The notes beneath the pieces are model-generated. The model saw only the letters and a program-made list of their open reading frames with translations. It did no database searches and had not been told where the DNA came from. This document shows positions 25,827-34,792 of a stretch of 64,000 bases of DNA, in pieces. The stretch is from DASUPK01 sp963724665 (GTDB lineage: Bacteria > Actinomycetota > Thermoleophilia > Solirubrobacterales > 70-9). The stretch is taken from contig CAVRVH010000012.1 in assembly GCA_963724665.1 (NCBI GenBank), positions 1,217,539 through 1,281,538 of the forward strand, given 5' to 3'. The translations under genes and the position numbers were made by a program. Each line of letters begins with the position of its first letter. Position 1 is the first letter of the stretch.

Positions 25827-26332
25827 GCATCGATACGCGGGCGTCCTCTCGCACCCGGACGATCGCCTGGCAGGACCCGGTAGCGAGCGCAGCGGTCGGG
25901 GCCCAGATGGCGGGCCTCGACTACGTCCGCGCGATCCAGGCCGGCGAGATCCCGCCGCCCCCGATCGCCGTCGTCATGAACTTCTCGATTGACGAGCTGG
26001 AGGAGGGGAGGGCCGTGTTCGTCGGCGAGCCCGGCGAGGAGCATTACAACCCGATCGGGGTGGTGCATGGCGGCTACGCCTCGACGATCCTCGACTCCGC
26101 TCTCGGCTGCTCGGTGCACACGACCTGCCCCGCCGGCGTCGGCTACACGAGCCAGACGCTGGAGGTGAAGTACCTGCGCCCGATCCTCCGCGACACCGGT
26201 GCCGTCCGCGCCGAGTCCGTCGTGATCCACAGGGGCCAGAAGACCGCCACGGCGGAGGCGAAGCTCACCTCGGTCGAGACGGGCAAGCTGCTCGCCACGG
26301 GCACCAGCACCTGCCTCATCCTCGCCAGCTGA
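25823..26332 (+). CDS. PaaI-type hotdog thioesterase
   Basis: A 169-residue hotdog-fold protein predicted to hydrolyse acyl-CoA thioesters. Diagnostic parts are YNPIGVVHGGYASTILDSALGCSVHTTC (the HGG loop and central helix) and YTSQTLEVKYLRPILRDTGAVRAES. GTG start overlapping the small ORF. It is in the operon divergent from the HxlR regulator, behind two palindromic operators, so it is probably induced by a compound sensed by that regulator. The PaaI group acts on phenylacetyl- and hydroxyphenylacetyl-CoA; the exact substrate here is unknown. Confidence 0.9.
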   Translation: MSIDTRASSRTRTIAWQDPVASAAVGAQMAGLDYVRAIQAGEIPPPPIAVVMNFSIDELEEGRAVFVGEPGEEHYNPIGVVHGGYASTILDSALGCSVHTTCPAGVGYTSQTLEVKYLRPILRDTGAVRAESVVIHRGQKTATAEAKLTSVETGKLLATGTSTCLILAS

Positions 26333-26356
26333 CGCCAGGCCCTAAGTTTCAGGGGG

Positions 26357-26752
26357 ATGGAGGGCGCGAGTGGCAAGGACGCAGTCGTCGCCTCATATGA
26401 GGCCCTCAACCGTCGCGACATCGACGCGGCGATGGAGGCCCTCGCGGAGGATGCCGAGTGGCACGAGAGCCGGGTTCTTCCGGACACGGACGTCTACCGC
26501 GGACGTCCGGCGATCCGCTCGTTCCTCACCGAGTTCCTCGACTCCTGGGAGCGCTTTCACCAGACCATCGTCGATCTGCTCCAGGAAGGTGACCGCGTCC
26601 TGGTGCTGATCCACCTCGAGGCGACGGGCCGAGGGTCGGCCGCGAGCGTCGACGCCCACTACGCGCACCTGTGGACGCTCTCCGGCGGGCGCGGGACCCG
26701 CGTGGACGCCTTCTATGACCGGGACGAGGCCCTCGCGGCGCTCAACCCGTAG
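26357..26752 (+). CDS. SnoaL-like (NTF2-fold) protein
   Basis: A 131-residue NTF2-fold protein: VASYEALNRRDIDAAMEALAEDAEWHESRV at the start and YRGRPAIRSFLTEFLDSWERF in the middle, typical of the SnoaL/ketosteroid-isomerase-like superfamily. Family members are polyketide cyclases, isomerases or simple binding proteins, so no reaction can be assigned. It follows the thioesterase by 24 bases. It is one of five SnoaL-like genes in this window. Its 3' end overlaps the convergent membrane-protein gene by 40 bases. Confidence 0.85.
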   Translation: MEGASGKDAVVASYEALNRRDIDAAMEALAEDAEWHESRVLPDTDVYRGRPAIRSFLTEFLDSWERFHQTIVDLLQEGDRVLVLIHLEATGRGSAASVDAHYAHLWTLSGGRGTRVDAFYDRDEALAALNP

Positions 26753-27516
26753 ACCCCGGTCAACGCAACTGCGACCCAGAAGGCGGCGTAGAGGGTCGTC
26801 GCCAGCGGCCGGTCACCGAGATCCGGGATGTGGAGGTTGAGCGCGAGCAGCTCCAGCAGCCCCAGCACGGAGTAGGCGAGCGCGGCGCCGCGAAAGCTGA
26901 GTGGATCGTCTTCCCGAACGGCGATCAGGGCCGCCAGCCCGATCCCGAAGAGGAACGAGCCGATCGCGCGCGAGGTGAGCGGCGAGAGCGCCCAGGGCCA
27001 GATGTCGTCGGCGGTTCCGGGCGCCACCAGGAGAAGGATGCCGGCGGCGAGCATCACCACGCCTTCGACGATCAGCACCCGGCGGAGCAGCGTCGGTAGT
27101 CGCTTCACCCCGCGTCGGTCCTCACCGGGTGTGCCCCGCTGTTCGAGCAGCGTCCAGGCGAGCAGCACCGGCACCACCGCATAGGCGACCACCCAGAAGA
27201 CGCCGAACACGCTGTCCAGGTCGAACCGGTCAATGTGGATCAGCGTGATGATCAGCAGCAGCACGGCGATCACCGCGATCGGATACACGGCTGGACGGGC
27301 CCTGGCCCAGGTCCGTGACCGAGCTGCCGTCAGGATGAGCGCGAAGGCCGCCCAGTAGAAGGCGCCGAGCGTGGCGGCGGTGATCGGTGGCTCGATCGTC
27401 CACGACCACCACGCGTCGGTTCGCGTGGTACCGAGGAAGAGCAGGGCACCCGCGATCAAAGCGAGCCCGGCGAAGACCTCGAGAGTGAGCCTGAGGCGCG
27501 GAGTCACCGGGCGCAT
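26713..27516 (-). CDS. Polytopic membrane protein of unknown function
   Basis: A 267-residue protein with about eight hydrophobic helices (for example VFAGLALIAGALLFLG, PIAVIAVLLLIITLI, VVAYAVVPVLLAWTLL, VVMLAAGILLLVA). Tryptophans cluster early (DAWWSWTIEPP). No transporter or enzyme motif was recognised. The start MRPVTPRL at 27516 was chosen because the longer frame runs through the divergent SCP2-like gene. Convergent overlap of 40 bases with the SnoaL-like gene means the two transcripts are partly antisense. Confidence 0.75.
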   Translation of the reverse strand: MRPVTPRLRLTLEVFAGLALIAGALLFLGTTRTDAWWSWTIEPPITAATLGAFYWAAFALILTAARSRTWARARPAVYPIAVIAVLLLIITLIHIDRFDLDSVFGVFWVVAYAVVPVLLAWTLLEQRGTPGEDRRGVKRLPTLLRRVLIVEGVVMLAAGILLLVAPGTADDIWPWALSPLTSRAIGSFLFGIGLAALIAVREDDPLSFRGAALAYSVLGLLELLALNLHIPDLGDRPLATTLYAAFWVAVALTGVYGLSAARASSRS

Positions 27517-27540
27517 GACCCAGATCCTACGATCGAGATC

Positions 27541-27966
27541 ATGAGCGCGAACGGCAGGGTCCACATCGTCCGCCTCGGCCGCATGGTTGAGGACGGCGTC
27601 GCCCCCAGCATCTTCGGGCTGATCGAGCGCGGCATCGCCCGCGAGCCCGAGCTGGCCGCCAGCATGCGCGGTCGCGTCGTCTTTCGCTTCGCCGAGGACT
27701 TCTCGCCGCTGCGCATCCACTTCAAGGCGCGCAGCGTGGTGATCGAGGACGGTGACTCGCGAAAGCCCGACCTCGTGATCACCGGCCGCCTCCCCGACAT
27801 CGTCCACTTCGCGACGGTGCCGACCCTGCAGGGGCGCCTCCACGGCGTCCCGGATCCCCGCCGGCCGCGAGGCCGCACGGCGCTCGGCAGGATCGCCAGC
27901 GGCCGGGTCAGGATCGAGGGCGACCGGGTGCTCGGCCGTCGCCTGCTGCGGCTGCTCGCGGTCTAG
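27541..27966 (+). CDS. SCP2-like sterol/lipid-binding domain protein
   Basis: A 141-residue protein. RGRVVFRFAEDFSPLRIHFKARSVVIEDGDSRKPDLVITGRLPDIVHFA follows the SCP2 fold pattern of a beta-sheet with a final threshold phrase (PDLVI). The C-terminus is Arg-rich. SCP2 domains bind lipids or acyl-CoAs, which fits the acyl-CoA genes nearby. It is divergent from the membrane protein and convergent with leucyl aminopeptidase (4-base overlap). The assignment is moderate: the motif is loose. Confidence 0.6.
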   Translation: MSANGRVHIVRLGRMVEDGVAPSIFGLIERGIAREPELAASMRGRVVFRFAEDFSPLRIHFKARSVVIEDGDSRKPDLVITGRLPDIVHFATVPTLQGRLHGVPDPRRPRGRTALGRIASGRVRIEGDRVLGRRLLRLLAV

Positions 27967-29409
27967 CTCGCGAGCGAGCGCGCCAGGTCGATCAGGAGTC
28001 TCGTCCCGAAGCCGCTCGGCCCCTTGCCGGTGTACTCGCGGCCGACGTCCCAGGCGGTTCCGGCGATGTCCAGGTGGACCCAGGGCTTACCGTCGACGAA
28101 CTCCTCGAGGAAGGAGCCCGCGTAGATCGTCGAGGCCTTGCGCTTGGAAGAGGCGTTGGTCAGATCCGCCGCGGTGCCCTTGGTGAGCTCCTTGTACTCG
28201 GGGTGAAGCGGAAGGCGCCAGGCGAGCTCTCCCGTGCGGCTCGCCGCTCCCTCGACCTCGTCGGCGAAGGCGTCGTCGTTGGAGATCAGACCCGCGTAGG
28301 TGGAACCGAGAGCGACGATCACGGCGCCCGTCAAGGTCGCCAGATCGACGATCCGGTCTGCTCCGAGCTCCACCGAGTAGGCGAGGGCATCGGCCAGGAT
28401 CAGCCGGCCCTCGGCGTCGGTGTTGTTCACCTCGACCGTCTTGCCGTTGAGCTGAGTGATGATGTCGCCGGGCTTCACCGCCGTGCCGCTCGGCATGTTC
28501 TCCGTGGAGGGGATGACGGCGAGGATGTTGATCGGCAGCTCGAGCTTCGCGATCGCCGAGACGGCCTCCAGCACGGCGGCCGCGCCCGACATGTCCATCT
28601 TCATCTCCTGCATGCCGCCGGAGGGCTTGATCGAGATCCCGCCCGAGTCGAAGGTGACGCCCTTGCCGACCAGGGCGAGGGTCGATCCGTCGCCGCCGGC
28701 CTCGTAGCGCAGCACGATCAGCTGAGGCTCCTCCGCTGTGCCCTGCGAGACGGCCACCAGGCCGCCCATCCCCTTGTCAGCGATCTGCTTGCGGCCCATC
28801 ACCTCGGAGGTGACGGAGGAATGCTCGTCGGCGATGGCCTTGGCGAGTCCGGCCAAGTAGGAGGGGGTGACGACGTTGGAGGGAAGGTCCTGGAGCTCAC
28901 GGGCGAAGTTCTCGGCCTCGGCGCCGACGCGGGCGGCCTCGACCGCATCGCGTGTCGCCGCCGATCACCGTCAGCTCCTGGAGGTGCTTCCCGGATCCTT
29001 CACCGTCTTCCGCGTCGCCGTCCTTCTTCGACTTGAAGCGGTCGAAGCGGTAGGAGCCGAGAATCGCGCCCTCGACTGCCGCGGTGGTCAGAGCGTTCAG
29101 GTCGGCGCCCGCCGGTTCCGCGAGCGTCATTGAGGTGGCGTCCATCGATCCGGCGGTTCGGGCTGCGATCGCCCCGGCGACGCGGGCTCGCTCGGGCTCG
29201 AAGTCGTCCCGGTCGCCCAGGCCGATGACCAGGGCGCGGCGCGGCTTCTCGGGATGGATCAGGCTGGTTTTCTTGTACCCGCCCTTGACGTCCTCGGAGC
29301 CGGGCGCGCCGGCGAGGGGCGCGGGAAGATCGTCGCCGTCGAAGACGAGCACGGCAAGCAGATCGGACTCGTCCTCCGCCAGCGGCTTATCAGTGACCTC
29401 GACGCGCAA
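27963..29409 (-). CDS. pepA: Leucyl aminopeptidase (M17) with a +1 frameshift
   Basis: A cytosolic M17 aminopeptidase of about 481 residues, releasing N-terminal amino acids with two metal ions. The M17 signature NTDAEGRLILADAL and the metal/catalytic segments KGVTFDSGGISIKPSGGM and MKMDMSGAAAVL are intact. The frame breaks near 28950: upstream the protein reads LQELTVIGGDT, and one base later continues DAVEAARVGAEAENFARELQDLPSNVVTP, exactly the expected domain junction. The unshifted codons at the break are ACG CGA. Removing one base restores a full-length enzyme. Start GTG/ATG at 29409 (MRVEVTDKPLAED). It overlaps the SCP2-like gene end by 4 bases. Confidence 0.93.
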
Positions 29410-29498
29410 CCTGCGCCAGATTACAGACGGTCACTAACCTTCCGCTCTGACTTGGGAACGGCGCGCGGATCGGCCGCGCGCTCAGACGAAAGGCGCAG

Positions 29499-30683
29499 AT
29501 GTCGAAGACGGTCATCCTCTCCACCGCCAGAACCCCCTTCGGGAAGATGGGCGGCGGGCTCTCGTCCCTCGATGCCACCGACCTGGGCGGCACCGCGATC
29601 TCCGAGGCGCTTGACCGCGCCGATGTGCAGGCCGACGAGGTCCAGGGCGTCGTCTACGGCCAGGTTCTGCAGGCCGGCCAGGGGCAGATTCCCTCACGCC
29701 AGGCCCAGATCAAGGGGGGCATCCCCAAAGAGGTCCCTTCCGAGACCGTCAACAAGGTCTGCGCCTCCGGCATGCGCTCGATCGGCATCGCCGATCAGGC
29801 GATCCGCGCGGGCGATCTGGAGATCGGCGTCACCGGCGGCATGGAGTCGATGAGCAAGGCGCCCTACCTCCTGCCGGGCGCCCGCTTCGGCTTCCGCATG
29901 GGCGACGTCAAGGCCATCGACGCGATGACCCACGATGGCCTCACCAACCCGTTCACCGAGAAGCAGATGATCAACGAGGCCAGTGAGGTCTCGAACGAGC
30001 TCGAGATCACCCGCGCCGACATGGACCGCTTCGCGGAGCGGTCCCACCAGCTCGCCCATAGGGCGACGGAGGACGGCAAGCTCGCGGAGGAGATCGTCAC
30101 CGTGACGGTTCACTCGAAGAAGGGCGACACCGAGGTGGCGACCGACGAGGCGATCCGGCCCGAAACGACCCTCGAGGTGCTCTCCAAGCTGAAGGCCGTA
30201 GGCGGCGACGAAGCCACTCATACCGCCGGCAACGCGCCGGGCGTCAACGATGGCGCCGGCGCCGTGGTCGTCGCCTCAGACGAGTGGGCGAAGCAGAACG
30301 GCAAGAGCCCGATCGCGACCGTCCTCGCCTACGGCCAGGTGGCGGACGACTTCGCCTACCTGGCGCGGACCCCCGCCAAGGCGGCCATGCAGGCGCTCGA
30401 GAAGATCGGCAAGAAGCCGGGTGACGTCGATCTCTGGGAGATCAACGAGGCGTTCGCCTCGGTGGCGATCAACTCCGTCCGGATGCTGGAGATCGACGAG
30501 GACAGGGTCAACGTGAACGGCGGCGCCATCGCCCTCGGCCACCCGATCGGCGCCTCCGGCGCGCGGATCGTCGGCGCGCTGGTGCACGAGCTGCGCCGAC
30601 GTGGCGGCGGCCTCGGCTGCGCCGCGATCTGCTCCGGTGGCGGCCAGGGCGACGCGATCCTCGTGGAGGTCAACGGGGGGTAG
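29499..30683 (+). CDS. Acetyl-CoA C-acyltransferase (thiolase)
   Basis: A 394-residue thiolase, for the last step of beta-oxidation or for acetoacetyl-CoA synthesis. The nucleophile Cys88 lies in VNKVCASGMRSIGIA. The C-terminal marks are NVNGGAIALGHPIGASGARI (catalytic His) and CAAICSGGGQGDAI (second Cys). The insertion MSKAPYLLPGARFGFRMGD resembles acetyl-CoA acetyltransferases of the PhaA/AtoB type. It works with acyl-CoA dehydrogenase, thioesterase and ETF encoded nearby. A single gene between aminopeptidase and HAD hydrolase. Confidence 0.95.
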   Translation: MSKTVILSTARTPFGKMGGGLSSLDATDLGGTAISEALDRADVQADEVQGVVYGQVLQAGQGQIPSRQAQIKGGIPKEVPSETVNKVCASGMRSIGIADQAIRAGDLEIGVTGGMESMSKAPYLLPGARFGFRMGDVKAIDAMTHDGLTNPFTEKQMINEASEVSNELEITRADMDRFAERSHQLAHRATEDGKLAEEIVTVTVHSKKGDTEVATDEAIRPETTLEVLSKLKAVGGDEATHTAGNAPGVNDGAGAVVVASDEWAKQNGKSPIATVLAYGQVADDFAYLARTPAKAAMQALEKIGKKPGDVDLWEINEAFASVAINSVRMLEIDEDRVNVNGGAIALGHPIGASGARIVGALVHELRRRGGGLGCAAICSGGGQGDAILVEVNGG

Positions 30684-30716
30684 CGTGAGCATCGCCGAGG
30701 GCTAGGCTCTCGGCTC

Positions 30717-31505
30717 ATGCCTGGAGCGGCCTTCTTCGACCTGGACAAGACCCTGATGGCCGGCTCGTCCGGCATGGTCTTCGCGCGGGTCGCCAACCAG
30801 CGAGGGTTCGTGCCCCGAGGCCAGCTCGCCAGGTGGGGCTGGGATCACCTCCGCTACCGGCTGCGCGGCTCCTCGGACGAGCAAACCAACGCCGTCCTCG
30901 ATGTCGCCAAGAAGGTCTTCGCCGAGATCCCCGAGCGGGACGTCGAGCGTATGGCGCCGGCGGTGCTGGCCGGGATCCTGCCCCGCATCTATTCCCAGAT
31001 GCTCGACGAGGTCCATCGCCACCAGGACGAGGGGCGCGCGACGTTCATCGTCAGCGCCGCGGGCAACGACCTGGTCAAGGCATTGGCGGCGGTGCTCGGG
31101 ATGCAGGGTGGGATCGGCACCGCGTGGGCGGTTGGCGCCGACGGCAAGTTCACCGGCGAGATGGACGGTCCCTTCGTCTACGGCGAGGGCAAGGTCGAAG
31201 CGATGAAGCGTTTCGCCGAGAAGCACGACATCGACATGGACGCCTCGTACGCGTATTCGGACTCGGCCAGCGACCTGCCGATGCTGCGGTCCGTCGGCAA
31301 CGCGGTTGTGGTGAACCCCGACGCCGGCCTGCTGGAGATCGCGCGCCGGGAGGGCTGGCGGGTGATGCGCTTCGAGAAACTCGGCCGGAAGCTCGCAATC
31401 GCGGGGGCGACCGTGCTCGCGGCCGCCGCGGGCGGAATCGGCCTGGCGTCGAGGCGGCGCCAGGGCGGCCGTCTGAGCAGCGTCTCGGGCTCAATTCGTA
31501 GGTAG
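30717..31505 (+). CDS. HAD-superfamily IB hydrolase (SerB-like phosphatase)
   Basis: A 262-residue phosphatase. Motif I is AAFFDLDKTLMAGSS with the nucleophile Asp, motif II is FIVSAAGND, and motif III/IV is YAYSDSASDLPMLRSVG with the metal-binding aspartates. This is the HAD-IB group that includes phosphoserine phosphatase and lyso-lipid phosphatases. A C-terminal hydrophobic stretch (LAIAGATVLAAAAGGIGLA) followed by arginines may form a membrane anchor, as in the SerB-like proteins of actinobacteria that act on lipid precursors. The substrate is unknown. Confidence 0.9.
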   Translation: MPGAAFFDLDKTLMAGSSGMVFARVANQRGFVPRGQLARWGWDHLRYRLRGSSDEQTNAVLDVAKKVFAEIPERDVERMAPAVLAGILPRIYSQMLDEVHRHQDEGRATFIVSAAGNDLVKALAAVLGMQGGIGTAWAVGADGKFTGEMDGPFVYGEGKVEAMKRFAEKHDIDMDASYAYSDSASDLPMLRSVGNAVVVNPDAGLLEIARREGWRVMRFEKLGRKLAIAGATVLAAAAGGIGLASRRRQGGRLSSVSGSIRR

Positions 31506-31612
31506 CCCAAGATCCTCATTTTTCGGCTGAGTTTTGTGCGAGACTGAGCCCGTTCAAGTGTCCAGCCAGCGGGCAAGGGGGTCCGAGGGCCGGCGCGGGA
31601 GATTGGAGCGTC

Positions 31613-32749
31613 GTGTCGAGTAAACGAAATGGGGACGAAAGGTCCCGTCAGTCGAGCGGTGAGGGGGAAGAGCAAGATCTGAAGCGCCTCTCCAAGGTCG
31701 CGGAGGATCACGTATCCGCCGCCTCAGATCAGGCCGCCTCCGACGCCGATCAGACGGCAACGGACGCGGACCAAGCCCTCTCCGACACCGAGGGCGAACT
31801 CGCGGCAACCGAGCAGGCCGCCTCGGATCTGGATCAGAGCGCCTCCGATCGAGATCAGGCCGCCTCAGACGAGGAGCTGCTCGAGCATCCCGGGCAGCAG
31901 GAATCGCACCGCGCCCACCGCGCCGAGCGCGCGGAGGGCACCCGGGAACGGACGGAGGGCACCCGGGTGCGGGGGGAGGCCGGCCGGATCCGTACGCACA
32001 CCGCGGACGAGCGCCGTCAGCTGGCGGAGCAAAGGGACGAGAGCGCCTGGCACCGCGATCGGACCGCGCAGGAGCGCGACAGCGCCGCCGATCGACGTGA
32101 CAAGGATTCGGCCAAGATCGAACGCAAGATGGGGTCGCGTGGGTCCGCGCTGCGCGTCGCCCTCACGCACGCCGCCGAGGTCCGGGCCCAGGCTGCCAAG
32201 GATCGCGCCAGGGCGGCCGAGGACCGAGCGCAGGCCGCCGCGGATCGCCTGCTGGCCGCCGAGGAACGCGCTGCCTCTCTCGAGGAGCTGAAGCAGGCAC
32301 ATCGAGACGACCTGACCGGAGCGTTCCGGCGAGGACCCGGGGAGGAGGCGGTCCAGGACGAGATCGATCGAGCCCGCCGTGAGGGTATTGACCTGGTGCT
32401 GGCGTTCCTCGACGTCGATAGCCTCAGGGAGGTCAACAACGTCCTCGGACACCTGTCGGGGGATGCGCTGCTTCAAGACGTGGTCTCGGCCGTCCGGTCG
32501 AAGATTCGCTCGTACGAACCGATCGTCCGCTTCGGAGGAGACGAATTCATCTGCGTCGTCGGCGGGGTGGATCTCCAGCAGGCCCAGGAACGGTTCATGG
32601 AGGTCAGAGAGTGGCTCGCCCAAGGCAACGAGGGCAGGGCCATCTCCTTCGGCCTCGCCAAGCTGGAACAAGACGACACCCTGGCCGACCTGATTGCGCG
32701 CGCGGACGCCGCCATGCTCGAGACCCGCGGCGGGCGCGAGGGCAGCTGA
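31613..32749 (+). CDS. Diguanylate cyclase with repetitive N-terminal coiled coil
   Basis: A 378-residue protein that should make cyclic di-GMP. The GGDEF domain (~215-370) has the active-site motif RFGGDEFICVVGG and FLDVDSLREVNNVLGHLSGD. No RxxD inhibitory site stands directly before it. The first ~200 residues are repetitive: Asp/Gln/Ser/Ala units (AASDQAASDADQTATDADQA, ASDLDQSASDRDQAASD), then Arg/Glu-rich repeats (GTRERTEGTRVRGEAGRIR), then Ala/Arg repeats (KDRARAAEDRAQAAADRLLAAEE). This predicts a long coiled coil or charged fibre. No transmembrane or sensory domain is present. GTG start. Confidence 0.9.
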   Translation: MSSKRNGDERSRQSSGEGEEQDLKRLSKVAEDHVSAASDQAASDADQTATDADQALSDTEGELAATEQAASDLDQSASDRDQAASDEELLEHPGQQESHRAHRAERAEGTRERTEGTRVRGEAGRIRTHTADERRQLAEQRDESAWHRDRTAQERDSAADRRDKDSAKIERKMGSRGSALRVALTHAAEVRAQAAKDRARAAEDRAQAAADRLLAAEERAASLEELKQAHRDDLTGAFRRGPGEEAVQDEIDRARREGIDLVLAFLDVDSLREVNNVLGHLSGDALLQDVVSAVRSKIRSYEPIVRFGGDEFICVVGGVDLQQAQERFMEVREWLAQGNEGRAISFGLAKLEQDDTLADLIARADAAMLETRGGREGS

Positions 32750-32793
32750 CCCTCGCAGCCGGGAGCCTCGGCCCCGCCTTCTAGACTTTCGCC

Positions 32794-34452
32794 ATGGCCG
32801 TAGAACCCGAGGCGCGTCGGCGCGCGCACGAGTGGCTATCCGAGGTCTACACACGCCTCGAGGAGCGCGAGGCGCTGTTCGAGACGATCTCCGGGCAGGA
32901 GATCCGGCCGCTGTACACCGAGGAGGACCGCGCCGGGTCCGATCCGGAGCACGATCTCGGATATCCCGGCGAGTACCCGTACACGAGGGGTGTCTACCCC
33001 TCGATGTACCGCGGCCGCCTCTGGACGATGCGCCAGTTCGCCGGCTTCGGCACCGCCGAGGAGACGAATGAGCGCTTCCACTATCTGCTCGGCCACGGCC
33101 AGACCGGCCTCTCGACCGCCTTCGACATGCCCACCCTGATGGGCCTGGACTCCGACGCGGAGCGCTCGCTCGGCGAGGTCGGGGTGGAGGGCGTGGCGAT
33201 CGACACGCTCGACGATATGGAGACGCTCTTCGGTGGAATCGACCTCGGCGAGGTGACCACGTCGATGACGATCAACGCCCCGGCGGCGATCCTGCTCGCC
33301 TTCTACGTCGCCACGGCGGAGGAGCAGGGCGTCCCAGCCGAGCGCCTCGGCGGCACGATCCAGACGGACATCCTCAAGGAGTACATCGCCCAGAAGGAGT
33401 GGTGCTTCCCCATCGAGCCGGCGATGAGACTGGTCGGGGACATGATCGAGTGGGCCACGGAGCACATGCCCCGCTGGCACCCGATCTCGATCTCCGGGTA
33501 CCACATCCGGGAGGCTGGTTCGACGGCGCAGCAGGAGCTCGCCTTCACCCTCAAGGACGGCTTCACCTACGTCGAGCAGGCGATCGAGCGAGGCCTGGAC
33601 GTCGACGCCTTCGCCCCCCGGCTCTCCTTCTTCTTCAACGCCCACATCGACTTCTTCGAGGAAATCGCCAAGTACCGCGCCGCCCGCCGGATCTGGGCCC
33701 GCGAGATGCGCGAGACCTACGGCGCCAAGCGGGACGAGTCACTGCGGATGCGCTTCCACACCCAGACCGCCGGCGTCTCGCTGACCGCGCAGCAGCCGCA
33801 GGTCAACATCATCCGCACGGCGATCGAGGCGCTCGCCGGAGTGCTCGGCGGGACCCAGTCGCTGCACACCAACTCCTATGACGAGGCTCTCGCCCTGCCG
33901 ACCGAGGAGGCCGTCCGGATCGCTCTGCGCACCCAGCAGGTGATCGCCCACGAGACCGGTGTCACCAACACGATCGACCCGCTCGGCGGCTCCTATTTCA
34001 TCGAGACCCTCACCGACGAGATGGAGCGCGCCGCGTATGAGTACTTCGCCCGGATCGACGAGCTCGGGGGCATGGTCGAGGCGATCAAGCAGAACTTCCC
34101 CCAGCGTGAGATCGCGGACGCATCGTTCCGCTACCAGCAGGAGGTCGACTCGCGGCAGCGGATCGTGGTCGGTGTCAACGAGTACGTCCAGGAGGACGAC
34201 GAGGAGATCCCGATCCTGCGGATCGATCCCGAGCTCGAGCGCAAGCAAAAGGGGAGGGTGGAGGCGACAAAGGCGCGGCGGAACTCAGATGAGGTCGAAC
34301 GCACGCTTGGCGAACTGCGGGCGGCCGCCGCGACCGACGGCAATCTGATGGACCCGATCCTGGCGTGTGCCCGGGCCCGGGTGTCGGAGGGCGAGATGGT
34401 GGAGGCGCTACAGACGGTCTTCGGCCGCTACACGGAACTGCCGGTCTTCTGA
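32794..34452 (+). CDS. Methylmalonyl-CoA mutase, substrate-binding subunit
   Basis: A 552-residue TIM-barrel subunit that interconverts methylmalonyl-CoA and succinyl-CoA with adenosyl-B12. Marks include YPYTRGVYPSMYRGRLWTMRQFAG, TGLSTAFDMPTLMG, SISGYHIREAGSTAQQELAF and MRFHTQTAGVSLTAQQPQVNIIRTA. It lacks a B12-binding domain; that is supplied by the separate gene at 34793. Such split mutases (archaeal/actinobacterial type) form heterotetramers. Product links to MeaB and to propionate or odd-chain fatty acid use. An oppositely oriented small gene separates the two subunit genes. Confidence 0.95.
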   Translation: MAVEPEARRRAHEWLSEVYTRLEEREALFETISGQEIRPLYTEEDRAGSDPEHDLGYPGEYPYTRGVYPSMYRGRLWTMRQFAGFGTAEETNERFHYLLGHGQTGLSTAFDMPTLMGLDSDAERSLGEVGVEGVAIDTLDDMETLFGGIDLGEVTTSMTINAPAAILLAFYVATAEEQGVPAERLGGTIQTDILKEYIAQKEWCFPIEPAMRLVGDMIEWATEHMPRWHPISISGYHIREAGSTAQQELAFTLKDGFTYVEQAIERGLDVDAFAPRLSFFFNAHIDFFEEIAKYRAARRIWAREMRETYGAKRDESLRMRFHTQTAGVSLTAQQPQVNIIRTAIEALAGVLGGTQSLHTNSYDEALALPTEEAVRIALRTQQVIAHETGVTNTIDPLGGSYFIETLTDEMERAAYEYFARIDELGGMVEAIKQNFPQREIADASFRYQQEVDSRQRIVVGVNEYVQEDDEEIPILRIDPELERKQKGRVEATKARRNSDEVERTLGELRAAAATDGNLMDPILACARARVSEGEMVEALQTVFGRYTELPVF

Positions 34453-34458
34453 AGCTCG

Positions 34459-34656
34459 CTACGCCGCGCTGCGAGTTGACTCGACGATCAGGATGACTTC
34501 GCCAACCGGGCCGAGCTCGGAGCCGGCCAAGAACATCCGGCCGACGCCGCGCCGCTCGGACTCGGTCCTGGCTACCTGGCAAGCGTCGTCGTGATCGAGA
34601 CCGCTGGCAAGCAGCTTCCTCCCGTGCCTGCGGTCCAGAAAGAGAACGTCATACAT
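34459..34656 (-). CDS. Small unknown protein inserted between the two mutase genes
   Basis: A 65-residue protein on the opposite strand: MYDVLFLDRRHGRKLLASGL, then DDACQVARTESERRG, MFLAGSELGPVGEVILIVES. An AGGAGG ribosome site stands 8 bases before the ATG, stronger than at most genes here, and supports this start over longer ones. The fold may be a small alpha/beta domain; no family was recognised. The upstream region is unusually AT-rich for the window and contains nested palindromes, suggesting dedicated regulation or later acquisition. Confidence 0.7.
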   Translation of the reverse strand: MYDVLFLDRRHGRKLLASGLDHDDACQVARTESERRGVGRMFLAGSELGPVGEVILIVESTRSAA

Positions 34657-34728
34657 GCCTTTGCCTCCTGTTGAAACGATTCCCCTGTTCATTTCAATGC
34701 TCATTCTCGTATCGGCATACCTCGCTGA

Positions 34729-34761
34729 TAACCGTAGAAACCTGCGGTTCAACTACGGTTA
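34729..34761. promoter_or_regulatory. Nested palindromes between the small gene and the B12-subunit gene
   Basis: TAACCGTAG (34729-34737) and CTACGGTTA (34753-34761) are perfect 9-bp inverted arms with a 15-base spacer. Inside the spacer AACC-TGC-GGTT repeats the same half-site. The element sits in an AT-rich gap, 73 bases upstream of the small gene and 32 bases before the mutase B12-subunit GTG. It is a candidate operator for one or both; as RNA it could also form a hairpin. Confidence 0.65.
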
Positions 34762-34792
34762 ACTCGCCATTCAACGAATGCATGCCTGAATA

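Noticed and set aside
31700..32260. Tandem DNA repeat array as a mobile or satellite element
   Set aside because: The repeats keep the reading frame of the diguanylate cyclase arm and vary at third positions, so they are coding.
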